A stretch of DNA of 33,124 nt from Chitinispirillum sp. GTDB lineage: Bacteria; Fibrobacterota; Chitinivibrionia; Chitinivibrionales; Chitinispirillaceae. A program made the translations under genes and the position numbers. Shown piece by piece: positions 1 to 8,123 of this stretch (the first letter of the stretch is position 1; every line of letters starts with the position of its first letter). Location: assembly GCA_007115975.1 (NCBI GenBank), contig SKJJ01000059.1:1-33124 (forward strand), written 5' to 3'. The notes beneath the pieces were generated by a model, which saw nothing but the letters and a program-made list of their open reading frames with translations, was not told where the DNA came from and did not search any database.

Positions 1-58
1 AGAGCTGTGGTACTCATTTTTTAACTTTACACAATTAAGTCAGAATAGGCATACTACA

Positions 59-736
59 ATGCTGATAAAAATCGATACCATATCAAAAATTTATACAATG
101 GGCAGTGGTGAAGTTTCTGCGCTAAATGAGGTCAGTCTCAGCATACATAACAATGAATATCTATCCATTATGGGCCCTTCCGGTTCAGGTAAATCAACCC
201 TGATGAACATAATCGGGTGTCTGGACAAACCAGAACGGGGAGAGTACATCCTCAATGATCTCCCGGTGAGCAAAATGAGTGATGATCAGCTTGCAGCTGT
301 ACGAAACCGCACGATCGGTTTTGTTTTTCAGACATTCAATCTCCTTGCCTCGCTAAGCGCTCTTGAGAATGTGAGTCTTCCCATGCTTTACGCTGGAATC
401 CCCCCACCCATAAGAAAAAAGATCGCTACAGCCTCGCTCCAAAGGGTAGGCTTATCGGAGCGGCTTCTGCACAAGCCATCGGAATTATCCGGTGGGGAAC
501 GGCAGCGTGTGGCTATTGCCCGAGCTCTTGTAAATACCCCACCGCTGATACTTGCCGATGAACCCACGGGTAATCTTGACAGTGATACGGGCGAGCAGGT
601 TTTAACTCTGTTTGATGAGCTGTTCTCAGAAGGGAAGACCATCATACTTATTACACATGATCAAAAAGTAGGAATGCATGCAAAAAGGTTTATCAGACTC
701 AAAGACGGCAGAATAGAACGTGATGAAACGGCCTGA
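59..736 (+). CDS. MacB/LolD-type ABC transporter ATP-binding protein
   Basis: This is the ATPase subunit of an ABC exporter of the MacB/LolD (FtsE-like) class, 225 residues, the normal size for a stand-alone subunit. Visible motifs are Walker [10 protein letters not shown] (39-47), Q-loop Gln91, signature LSGGE (143-147), Walker B LILADEP (163-169) with catalytic Glu168, and switch His200. The sequence DEPTGNLDS is typical of the MacB/LolD group. It would bind ATP in the cytosol and drive the FtsX-type permease that begins 2 bases after its stop, so the two genes are almost certainly cotranscribed. A periplasmic adaptor (MacA/HlyD type) would be expected but is not in the window; it may lie to the left. 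The substrate (drug, peptide or lipoprotein) cannot be read from the sequence. Confidence 0.95.
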   Translation: MLIKIDTISKIYTMGSGEVSALNEVSLSIHNNEYLSIMGPSGSGKSTLMNIIGCLDKPERGEYILNDLPVSKMSDDQLAAVRNRTIGFVFQTFNLLASLSALENVSLPMLYAGIPPPIRKKIATASLQRVGLSERLLHKPSELSGGERQRVAIARALVNTPPLILADEPTGNLDSDTGEQVLTLFDELFSEGKTIILITHDQKVGMHAKRFIRLKDGRIERDETA

Positions 737-738
737 AA

Positions 739-1974
739 ATGAACATTGTTGAATCGGTGAAACTTTCAGGCAGTTCTATAGGGGCACATAAACTGCGGTC
801 AATCCTTACGACTGTTGGGGTGATGATCGGGGTCATGACTGTCATTGGCATGCTTGCTCTTATTGATGGATTAAACTCCGTGGTCGCAGACCAGCTTGCA
901 GTGCTTGGCACCAATACTCTTTACGTTCAAAAGTTCCCGTGGACCATGACCAGGGATGAGATCACAGAGATGAGGAGAAGGCAAAATCTCACCATGGAAG
1001 ATGCACATGCGGTTGACCGTCACACTGGTACGCAGATAAGGGTTGCCCCCATGCTCTCTTCTTCGAGAATGGTACGCAGGGGAGCAATCGATCTTATGGG
1101 AGTAGAGGTGACCGGCACCACTGCCGATTATCAGCTCATTGCCCAAATCGACGTAGCCTCCGGTAGGCAGATGCTTGAAATTGATCTGACACAGAGCAGG
1201 CAGGTGGTGATGATCGGTTCAACTGTTGCCCGGGAACTGTTTCCCTCCGCAGACCCTCTTGGCAGCAGAATAATTATAGGGCAGCGCAGATTTGAGGTGA
1301 TTGCTGTGCTTCAGGAGAGGGGTGCTGTTTTTGGCGCTGATCAGGACAACATTGCAATCATTCCAGTCACTACCTATATAAAACTTTTCTCAGGCCCCAT
1401 AACCGCTATCGGCGATGAATCGGTAACCATAGTAGTGCAACCACCGGACCCCGATCGTATCGACCAGACAACCATGCAGATCCGTGAGCTGCTCCGCCGC
1501 AGACGGGGACTTACGCCTGCACAGGAGGATGATTTTTCAATCAACACAGCAGAGCAGCTGCTCGACACCTACCGCACGCTCACTTCCGGGGTGTTCGCTC
1601 TGATGATCGGGGTAACATCACTCTCTTTGGTTGTGGGTGGAATAGGTATAATGAATATCATGCTGGTTTCGGTCTCTGAACGCATCCGTGAGATCGGTAT
1701 CAGAAAAGCTATTGGGGCAAAACGAAGCGATATCAGAACACAGTTTCTTATAGAAGCAATTACGTTGTCCTGCGTTGGCGGAATCTTAGGAATGATCCTG
1801 GGGTTTGTTGTTGCATGGGGGGTCTCCAGCATTATCAATCTGCCTGCAGCGGTCTCCTGGTGGTCGGTACTTCTTGGATTCGGGTTCTCCTTTGCAGTGG
1901 GTGTTTTTTTCGGATGGTACCCGTCCAAAAAGGCCTCGGAAATGAACCCTGTCGAGGCCCTCAGACACGAATAG
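739..1974 (+). CDS. MacB-type FtsX-domain ABC permease
   Basis: This is the membrane subunit of the exporter, 411 residues. One transmembrane helix lies near residues 21-43. A large periplasmic MacB_PCD-type domain follows (about 45-275), then an FtsX domain with three C-terminal helices (about 282-310, 335-360 and 370-395). The conserved run ERIREIGIRKAIGAK follows the second helix, as in MacB and other type VII ABC permeases. It ends with the usual motif around NPVEALRHE. Such permeases work as mechanotransmission devices, using cytosolic ATP hydrolysis to drive periplasmic movement, normally with an adaptor and a TolC-like channel. The start ATG is 2 bases after the ATPase stop. Without an adaptor gene in view, a LolCDE-like role cannot be excluded, though four helices in one chain is the MacB arrangement. 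Confidence 0.93.
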   Translation: MNIVESVKLSGSSIGAHKLRSILTTVGVMIGVMTVIGMLALIDGLNSVVADQLAVLGTNTLYVQKFPWTMTRDEITEMRRRQNLTMEDAHAVDRHTGTQIRVAPMLSSSRMVRRGAIDLMGVEVTGTTADYQLIAQIDVASGRQMLEIDLTQSRQVVMIGSTVARELFPSADPLGSRIIIGQRRFEVIAVLQERGAVFGADQDNIAIIPVTTYIKLFSGPITAIGDESVTIVVQPPDPDRIDQTTMQIRELLRRRRGLTPAQEDDFSINTAEQLLDTYRTLTSGVFALMIGVTSLSLVVGGIGIMNIMLVSVSERIREIGIRKAIGAKRSDIRTQFLIEAITLSCVGGILGMILGFVVAWGVSSIINLPAAVSWWSVLLGFGFSFAVGVFFGWYPSKKASEMNPVEALRHE

Positions 1975-2079
1975 ATGAGGCTGACAAGAGGTCAAACAGG
2001 CTCTTTATGTTTGATAGCAAGACAGCAGCATATGTATACCGCCGCACCTCCTAATTCCCAAGGGATGGTCCCTTTATAA

Positions 2080-2099
2080 CCCGGTGTTTGAACACCGGG
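2080..2099. repeat. Palindrome with 9-bp arms
   Basis: CCCGGTGTT and AACACCGGG are separated by TG. The right arm contains ACACCGGGA, a 9-mer that recurs at 2179 and 2273 within the two downstream palindromes. It could be a third, differently arranged regulator site or an RNA hairpin after the permease gene. Confidence 0.5.
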
Positions 2100-2178
2100 A
2101 CCCCCGCGGGCAGCGCTGTGATGTATGGATATCCCATCCGGAGTGTCTCATCATCGGGCCTCTTCAGGCCGGCCACCT

Positions 2179-2198
2179 ACACCGGGAACATCTTCCCG
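2179..2198. promoter_or_regulatory. Candidate activator-binding palindrome (distal)
   Basis: The site reads ACACCGGGAACATCTTCCCG, with arms CGGGAA and TTCCCG around a 4-base centre. It matches the copy at 2273-2292 in 18 of 20 bases. The differences lie only in the spacer. Its centre is about 190 bp upstream of the start expected from the -24/-12 promoter at 2357, a usual range for sigma-54 enhancer-binding proteins. Function is inferred. Confidence 0.5.
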
Positions 2199-2272
2199 CT
2201 CCGAAGCATATCACCGTTAAACGTTGATTAAAATAGAGTTGCAGCCTAATTACTGGTCTTTGATCATATAGC

Positions 2273-2292
2273 ACACCGGGAATATTTTCCCG
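2273..2292. promoter_or_regulatory. Candidate activator-binding palindrome (proximal)
   Basis: The site reads ACACCGGGAATATTTTCCCG, with the same arms as the distal copy. The two centres are 94 bp apart, close to nine helical turns, which would place them on the same face of the DNA. It lies about 100 bp upstream of the predicted transcription start. Function is inferred from position and symmetry. Confidence 0.5.
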
Positions 2293-2356
2293 AAAACCGT
2301 CTCATTTCTTATTATCACACACCTTATATCTTTTCATATATCAGCGTGTTACGTTT

Positions 2357-2374
2357 TTGGCACACTGTATGCAT
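2357..2374 (+). promoter_or_regulatory. Sigma-54 (-24/-12) promoter
   Basis: TTGGCACACTGTATGCAT has GG (2359-2360) and GC (2371-2372) exactly 10 bases apart, with TGGCAC at the -24 element. The -12 element is ATGCA instead of TTGCA, one base off the consensus. It lies 50 bases upstream of the lipoprotein start codon and downstream of two candidate activator sites. It implies control by an AAA+ enhancer-binding protein not encoded here. Confidence 0.65.
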
Positions 2375-2423
2375 AGCCATATTCCCCTAAGCACACCTTC
2401 TCACCCTCTAACGGGAGCAAAAA

Positions 2424-3137
2424 ATGAGAGTAAAAACTGGTATTCTCACCCTTGCCGTTGCAGTTATCTTGTCCGGATGTCTCTATGAGCTGCCAACTAC
2501 TGTAACGGTACAGGAAACAACGGTGTATATCGACACCTACCTAAGCATTCCCCATACGGTCGCAATGCTCATTGAAAATCGGGTCTATGGGTACGCAACC
2601 CCTGCACTATCACTCTACAGTGATGAGCTCTATTACTATGATATTACAAGAGATAGTCACAATCACCCAGCCTATGTACGCGGAGATTTCAACGGTAACG
2701 GAAGAGCCGATTACGCCTTTCTCTTTTCAAAAGAGGAGTGGTACAGCGGAAAATGGTGGCTCACCACAAAGCTCATTGTCGTAACAGGTTGTTATAACGT
2801 CGGTTACAACATATCTTTGGAACTGGTTTTAGGAACAGTCAGTGCACCGCACCACGTTCCGGTTGAGGAGTTTTGGGCAATCGGTTTGATGCCCCGGGGA
2901 ACTCACACCATCAGTACCGTTCACAGGGGCCTTGTTTATGAGGAGAGTGTGGATCTGGAGAATGATGCATTTCGTCTCATGAGCCTCAATCCTCAGGAAA
3001 GCTCTCTGTTCTATGTTGTTGATAGTGAAACATTTGAGATCTCCTGGGACAGAGGTGTCCGCGCAAAGCAGAAAGTTGCTCCTGATACAACCCGAAGCAG
3101 CAGGATAATTGAGCTTGGTGATTTCAGGCAATTTTGA
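2424..3137 (+). CDS. Lipoprotein of unknown function with an Asp/Asn-rich turn
   Basis: This is a 237-residue predicted lipoprotein. The signal peptide ends in lipobox LSGC, with the lipidated Cys at residue 19. I do not recognise the family of the mature part. It contains DFNGNGRAD (88-96), spaced like calcium-binding turns of FG-GAP/EF-hand-like repeats, followed by aromatic-rich beta-type sequence. A structural calcium site is possible but is inference. The start has a good ribosome site (GGGAG, 2413-2417). No gene in the window is an obvious partner. The gene stands alone between two intergenic regions, and transcription probably starts at the sigma-54 promoter at 2357. That suggests a condition-specific surface or periplasmic product rather than a housekeeping one. 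Confidence 0.8.
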   Translation: MRVKTGILTLAVAVILSGCLYELPTTVTVQETTVYIDTYLSIPHTVAMLIENRVYGYATPALSLYSDELYYYDITRDSHNHPAYVRGDFNGNGRADYAFLFSKEEWYSGKWWLTTKLIVVTGCYNVGYNISLELVLGTVSAPHHVPVEEFWAIGLMPRGTHTISTVHRGLVYEESVDLENDAFRLMSLNPQESSLFYVVDSETFEISWDRGVRAKQKVAPDTTRSSRIIELGDFRQF

Positions 3138-3307
3138 TCCGGCGGTATAAAGATCGGCGGACCTCTTTAAGCACGATTTGGGGTTTTAAGAACGGCTGGG
3201 GCTCAAGGGTCCCGCCCTTTCAGCGCCGGAAACAATACCCAAAACAGAAACAAATTCCCATTTTAGAAATACCACTTCACTCCAACACCCCCATTCCCCA
3301 CATCTTT

Positions 3308-3325
3308 TTTGGCATACTCCTTGCA
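3308..3325 (+). promoter_or_regulatory. Sigma-54 (-24/-12) promoter of the giant activase
   Basis: TTTGGCATACTCCTTGCA carries GG (3311-3312) and GC (3323-3324) exactly 10 bases apart. Both consensus elements, TGGCA and TTGCA, are intact. It lies 51 bases upstream of the ATG at 3376. The ACCGGGAA-type palindrome of the previous promoter is absent here. A short direct repeat (GATCCGGCGG at 3136 and GATCGGCGG at 3152) is the only upstream element I noticed. Confidence 0.75.
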
Positions 3326-3375
3326 ATTACCCCATCGTTGGCGCAAATCCACTTTAAAACCTGTCAGGGAGACTT

Positions 3376-6300
3376 ATGCCGGTACGATCACTTGGAATCT
3401 GCTTTGGAGCATCCACCATAAATGCCGTTGCAATGACAGAGACACCAGAGGGTGCCACTATTACCAACAGAGTAAGCCGGGTTCACGATGGTGACCCCCG
3501 AAGGGTGTTCGAAAGCCTGCTATCCCAACTCGATGTGAACTCTTTTAATTTTGTGATGCTTACCGGAAGAAAATTCAGAAACCTGATCAATGCTTCATCC
3601 ATAACGGAAGCCGAGTCTGTCGAATATGCCCTTAATTACATGAAATCAAAGGGGTTATACGAAGATTCAGGGGCCGTTGCAACACTGGGTGCAGAAAATT
3701 TCATGGTCTATACACTTGACCGGGAAGGGATGATCTGCTCTGTTGAAACCGGGAACAAGTGTGCTTCAGGTACTGGTGATTTTTTTCTTCAGCAGATCAG
3801 ACGAATGGATATATCGATAGATCAGGCAGTTGCTTTAGCCAATGATGCTGAAATATTTGGCGTATCGGGGCGCTGTTCTGTTTTTTGTAAAAGCGATTGC
3901 ACACACGCTTTGAATAAGGGGATCCCGATTGGGAGAGTAACTGCAGGGTTATGCAGAATGATCACGGAAAAAATTCTCGATCTTCTGGAAAAAATACCCG
4001 CCAAGAGAATCATTGCTACCGGAGGGATAACAAACAACACCGTTATAATGAATATGGTGGGGCAGAAAGTGGAAAAGTTGATTATCCCTGAATTTGCAGA
4101 CTCCTTTGAGGCAGTGGGAGCCGCCTGGTATGCACTAAAACAGAGAACGCCGATACGGATCCAGGCAGACAATCTCTTTAAAAAGGATCTCATCTCCTTT
4201 GATACACTACCCCCCATAAGCAGGGGAGAACCTTTGGTTCAGTTTAAAAGTATGGAGACCGGTAAAGCAAAGCCTGCAGATAAGCTCATTGTTGGTCTGG
4301 ACGTTGGCTCAACCACCACAAAAGCAGTTGCAATTCGCAGCAGTGACAGCCAGGTTGTTGCCAGTGTCTATAGGCGAACCAATGGTGCTCCGGTCAATGC
4401 ATCAAGGGAGTGTTACAGAGCACTATGGGAGCAGATCGGTGTGCCTGTTTCCATTATAGGCCTTGGTACTACCGGATCAGGCAGGCAGATTGCAGGACTG
4501 CACGCCGGCACTCAAGCTGTCATAAATGAAATTATAGCGCATGCCGCAGCATCTGCTTTTTTTGATGAGGGGGTAACCACCATTTTTGAAATCGGGGGCC
4601 AGGATGCCAAGTACACCTATCTTACCAATGGAGTGGCATCCGATTATGCCATGAATGAAGCATGTTCGGCAGGAACCGGTTCTTTTCTCGAAGAGTCGGC
4701 CGGGGAGACGCTTAAAACAGGATACAAAGAGATAGAGTCCATTGCCCTGAAGAGTAAAAACCCTCCGAACTTCAATGATCAATGTGCAGCCTTTATCTCT
4801 TCAGACATTAAAACCGCCTCTCACGAGGGGATTTCAACCCAGGACATTATCGCCGGGCTCGTATACTCCATCTGTATGAATTATGTAAACAGGGTTAAAG
4901 GGCAGCGACCCTGTGGAGAGAAAATTTTTATGCAGGGAGGAGTGTGCTACAACAGGGCTGTGCCGCTGGCAATGGCAAACCTGATAGGCAAACCAATCAT
5001 CGTGCCACCGGAACCAGGCCTGATGGGGGCGTTCGGAGTAGCTATTGAGGTCAAAAAACGGATCAGTTGCGGGCTGCTGAAAAAGGAGCACTATGACCTC
5101 CAGGCTCTTTATAACAGGGAGCTGATACAGGGCAAAAAATTCATCTGCAAAGGTGGGCAGGAAAAATGCGACAGGAAATGTGAAATCAACAACCTTATTG
5201 TTGAAGGAGTGAAATATCCTTTTGGCGGAGCGTGCAACAGGTATTACAATCAGATCTACAAGTTACACCACGATAAAAACAGGCACGACCTTGTTACCCA
5301 AAGACAGAATTTAATCTTTCACCGTGCCTTACCCGCACAGCCAAACAAGGAAAAAACTATTGGAATAAATCGCTCATTTCTTACCAATATGTTGTATCCT
5401 CTCTATTCTACCTTCTTCTCTGAACTTGGATTGAAAGTGCTGTTATCTCCCGATATTAATCCCGAAGGGATAAAGCGCAAACGGTCATCGTACTGCTATC
5501 CGGCGGATATCGCCCATGGAGCGTTATACAGTCTTCTGCAGGAGAGGCCCGACTATCTCTTTTTACCAAAAGTCGTTGAACTGTTTGTAGAGAACGCACC
5601 CACCAGAAGACGGGAACATCAGTGTACCTGTCTTCTGCTGCAAAGTGAGCCATACTATTTGAAGAGTGCTTTTAAGGATATGATCGCCCAGACTAAACTG
5701 ATCTCTCCCGTGCTTGATTTCTCCCAGGGTTACGATTCTCAAGCTGTGGTATTTATCACCATTGCACTGGAGTGTGGTTTCAGCGGACAACAGGGTTTAA
5801 CTGCTTATGAAAGTGCCGTAGCAGCCTACAGGGAGACCTGCTTTTCTATGAAAAAGAGGGGTAAAGAGGTTTTACAGGAGCTTGAAAGTGACCCGGAAAA
5901 AATTGCAGTTGTACTTTTTGGACGGCCCTACAATGCGTTTGCAGAGGAGGGCAACCTGGGGATACCGGGCAAGTTTTCTACCAGAGGAGTAACCATAGTC
6001 CCCTATGATTTTCTCCCCTTTGAAGAGGAAATTTGTCCCATGGATATGAACTGGGCTATTGGACAGAACCTTATGAAGGCAGCAAAGATGGTTGCAGCAA
6101 ACCATCGGCTTTTTGCTGTTTACATAACCAATTTCAGTTGTGGCCCCGACTCGTTTCTTACCGGCTATTTCCGCGACATCATGAAAACAAAACCATCACT
6201 CACCCTTGAACTCGACAGCCACACCGCTGATGCAGGGGTCGACACCAGAATTGACGCTTTTCTTGATATAGTAGATTCATACAGAACAATCAGCAGACCG

Positions 6301-7665
6301 CAAACCAAAACAGATGCTTTTTCTCCTGCAAAAATAACATTCGACGAAAACTCCCCGTTTTTTGTGTCGGGAGACGGAACCACAGTTGATTTGCGCGACC
6401 CCCGGGTTCATCTTCTTTTCCCATCCATGGGTGATCTCTCCAGTGAACTCATTGCCGCCACTTTTACCGGTGCCGGAATACGGGCATCGAGCACTCCTGT
6501 ATATACCAGCGAGGTCCTCAAACTGGGGAAAGGACACAGTTCATGTAAAGAGTGTCTGCCTCTGATTTTAACCACAGGCGGGCTTCTCAATTATATTCAA
6601 AACAACAGCAATGATGAATATCTGGTCTATTTCATGCCAACAAGCGGTGGCAACTGCAGGCTTACCCAGTACAACATCTTTATCAGCGGGCTTGTGAAAA
6701 AACTTCGCATTCCCGATGTTGCTCTTCTTTCGATGACAAACGAAAACGGTTACGCTGGTTTAGCAGTAAAGGATGCGCTCAATGTGATCAAGGCAATTAT
6801 TGTGGCAGACTGCATGGAGGATATAAAAAATGCTGTTCTGGTTTTGGCAAAGAAAAAAGAGCACGCAATGGAGATCTTTTCTTCTGAATGGAACAAAATC
6901 GTCTCTTTGTTCAAAACAGGGAACGCCACAAGTCTTTACAGTCAACTTCAAAGTACTGCAAAAAACCTTGCAGCAATACCAACAAAATACCCTCTCTCTG
7001 AGGCCAAAGTGATATCCCTTTTGGGAGAAATATTCGTTCGCAAGGATAACTTCTCCTCCCAGGATCTCATACAAAGACTTGCGAACAGAGAAATCATTGT
7101 AAGAAAAGCTCCGATTCTGGAGTGGCTGGAATACTGTGACCACAATGTGAAGAAGGGGATATTTCAAGCCGAATTCGGAATAAAAGCTCATCTGGAGTTC
7201 AAGGCCAGGGTGTTTCTCCAGCACCGCTTTGAGAAAAAGATCAAAGATATTTTTCAAAAATCCGGATTATATCTCCACGAAATGACCAATATAAAGGAGA
7301 TAATTGAATACGGAAAGCATTTCTTTGACCCGCGTCTCACGGGTGAAGCGATACTGGTTGCAGGAAGTTTTTTCAGGGATATTCTTCACTCAACCCACGG
7401 TGCAATTCAGATAGGTCCGTTTGCCTGCATGCCCACCAGAGTTGTGGAGGGTGTTTTGTCTGCGGAGGCAACGGTGGAAAACAAGAAACTACTGGATAAA
7501 AAGATTATAGGAAACGGCCACATAAATGAGGCGATAAAGACCCTGCCATTTTTAACAATTGAAAGTGATGGCAATCCTTTTCCGCAGGTACTGGAATCAA
7601 GAATCGAAGCATTTTGCCTTCAGGTGGAGAGGCTGCATAAAAAAGTCTCCGTCAGGGCAACCTGA
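3376..7665 (+). CDS. Giant 2-hydroxyacyl-CoA dehydratase activase-related protein (two ATPase domains, DUF2229, HgdB-like region)
   Basis: This 1429-residue protein belongs to the CoA-substrate-specific activase (BcrA/BadF/BadG/HgdC) group. ATPase domain 1 (about 5-255) keeps the bridging [4Fe-4S] cysteines Cys129 and Cys167, but its phosphate-1 loop is altered (GICFGASTIN; the usual Asp and Lys are Cys9 and Asn16). Domain 2 (about 304-560) is canonical, with LDVGSTTTK (308-316), Cys430 and Cys470. A Cys cluster follows (591, 598, 602, 620), then a DUF2229-like region (about 655-880) and a dehydratase-subunit-like region with Cys922, Cys1057, Cys1060 and Cys1094. Known activases hydrolyse ATP to push one low-potential electron into a dehydratase or double-cubane-cluster protein. 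No separate dehydratase, CoA-transferase or electron donor gene is adjacent, so the substrate is unknown. AGGGAG precedes the ATG, and a sigma-54 promoter lies upstream. Confidence 0.88.
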   Translation: MPVRSLGICFGASTINAVAMTETPEGATITNRVSRVHDGDPRRVFESLLSQLDVNSFNFVMLTGRKFRNLINASSITEAESVEYALNYMKSKGLYEDSGAVATLGAENFMVYTLDREGMICSVETGNKCASGTGDFFLQQIRRMDISIDQAVALANDAEIFGVSGRCSVFCKSDCTHALNKGIPIGRVTAGLCRMITEKILDLLEKIPAKRIIATGGITNNTVIMNMVGQKVEKLIIPEFADSFEAVGAAWYALKQRTPIRIQADNLFKKDLISFDTLPPISRGEPLVQFKSMETGKAKPADKLIVGLDVGSTTTKAVAIRSSDSQVVASVYRRTNGAPVNASRECYRALWEQIGVPVSIIGLGTTGSGRQIAGLHAGTQAVINEIIAHAAASAFFDEGVTTIFEIGGQDAKYTYLTNGVASDYAMNEACSAGTGSFLEESAGETLKTGYKEIESIALKSKNPPNFNDQCAAFISSDIKTASHEGISTQDIIAGLVYSICMNYVNRVKGQRPCGEKIFMQGGVCYNRAVPLAMANLIGKPIIVPPEPGLMGAFGVAIEVKKRISCGLLKKEHYDLQALYNRELIQGKKFICKGGQEKCDRKCEINNLIVEGVKYPFGGACNRYYNQIYKLHHDKNRHDLVTQRQNLIFHRALPAQPNKEKTIGINRSFLTNMLYPLYSTFFSELGLKVLLSPDINPEGIKRKRSSYCYPADIAHGALYSLLQERPDYLFLPKVVELFVENAPTRRREHQCTCLLLQSEPYYLKSAFKDMIAQTKLISPVLDFSQGYDSQAVVFITIALECGFSGQQGLTAYESAVAAYRETCFSMKKRGKEVLQELESDPEKIAVVLFGRPYNAFAEEGNLGIPGKFSTRGVTIVPYDFLPFEEEICPMDMNWAIGQNLMKAAKMVAANHRLFAVYITNFSCGPDSFLTGYFRDIMKTKPSLTLELDSHTADAGVDTRIDAFLDIVDSYRTISRPQTKTDAFSPAKITFDENSPFFVSGDGTTVDLRDPRVHLLFPSMGDLSSELIAATFTGAGIRASSTPVYTSEVLKLGKGHSSCKECLPLILTTGGLLNYIQNNSNDEYLVYFMPTSGGNCRLTQYNIFISGLVKKLRIPDVALLSMTNENGYAGLAVKDALNVIKAIIVADCMEDIKNAVLVLAKKKEHAMEIFSSEWNKIVSLFKTGNATSLYSQLQSTAKNLAAIPTKYPLSEAKVISLLGEIFVRKDNFSSQDLIQRLANREIIVRKAPILEWLEYCDHNVKKGIFQAEFGIKAHLEFKARVFLQHRFEKKIKDIFQKSGLYLHEMTNIKEIIEYGKHFFDPRLTGEAILVAGSFFRDILHSTHGAIQIGPFACMPTRVVEGVLSAEATVENKKLLDKKIIGNGHINEAIKTLPFLTIESDGNPFPQVLESRIEAFCLQVERLHKKVSVRAT

Positions 7666-7666
7666 G

Positions 7667-7679
7667 GTTCATTGTTCAT
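7667..7679 (+). repeat. 13-bp direct repeat, left copy
   Basis: GTTCATTGTTCAT is identical to 8060-8072. It starts one base after the activase stop codon. The neighbourhood is built from degenerate heptamers of the type GTTCATT/GGTTCAC. Together the copies bracket the broken four-helix-bundle gene. Confidence 0.7.
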
Positions 7680-7696
7680 GGTTCACAAGGTTGTGA

Positions 7697-8123
7697 ATGA
7701 GTGCTGCTGTTTATGAAAAGACATTTTCATTTGAAAATAGGATAGTGAATGCCATATAAATGGTTCATTAACAAACATACAGAATACGTTCTTTCAAAAC
7801 AACTGCTCCGTTGCGGAAAACATCTATCGGGGCAGATGTTTTTGAGGCAAGAGGGGCATTTTCAAAAACAGATTGCGGCATTTAAAATGTCTATATTGCC
7901 TAAAGAGTGTCTGGAAACGCAGTAATGGTTAAAACTTTTGAAAGAGACAAATTATTTTGACGAACAAATGGTTTCAAGGCTCTTCTGCGATGCAGAAGAG
8001 ATCGGCCGAATCCTTTACACTGTTGTCAAAACAGCCAAAAAACAGATGACATTTTCAGTGTTCATTGTTCATTTAAAGGAAACAAGAGCTGACCTAAAAG
8101 CCAAGCGCCTGAACCCTAGTTAA
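7697..8123 (+). pseudogene. Broken four-helix-bundle (23S rRNA IVP-like) protein gene
   Basis: Joining frames recovers a typical four-helix-bundle protein of the S23/IVP-like family. The first piece starts at ATG 7697 and reads MSAAVYEKTFSFENRIVNAI before a TAA at 7757. The match resumes in another frame from about 7773 with EYVLSKQLLRCGKHLSG, then FKMSILPKECLETQ. A second TAA (7923-7925) follows, exactly where the family has Tyr or His before WLKLLKET. The rest continues in that frame through EEIGRILYTVVKTAKK. So there is one frameshift and one nonsense codon. The tail after about 8050 runs into the right direct repeat and overlaps the 3' end of rfbB by 8 bp, so the native end is uncertain. 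Family members occur inside 23S rRNA insertions or as scattered single genes, and their function is unclear. Confidence 0.75.
8060..8072 (+). repeat. 13-bp direct repeat, right copy
   Basis: GTTCATTGTTCAT is identical to 7667-7679 and lies at the 3' end of the four-helix-bundle pseudogene. The spacing of 393 bp matches a cassette the size of one such gene. Confidence 0.7.

Larger units (their letters stand above)
1975..2423 (+). other. 449-bp intergenic region rich in inverted repeats
   Basis: I see no gene here. The stretch holds a small hairpin AAGGGA-TGG-TCCCTT (2060-2074) and a perfect palindrome at 2080-2099. It also holds two near-identical palindromes (2179-2198 and 2273-2292) and a -24/-12 promoter (2357-2374), listed separately. 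The first two could end transcription of the exporter pair, but neither is followed by a run of T, so I do not call a terminator. Confidence 0.6.

Noticed and set aside
905-930. Sigma-54 promoter at TTGGCACC inside the permease gene
   Set aside because: The base pair 10 positions after GG is not GC, and it lies within a coding region.
1569-1928. Antisense open frame of about 119 codons inside the permease gene
   Set aside because: It lies opposite a well-supported permease gene, and its residues are low in complexity and match no family I know.
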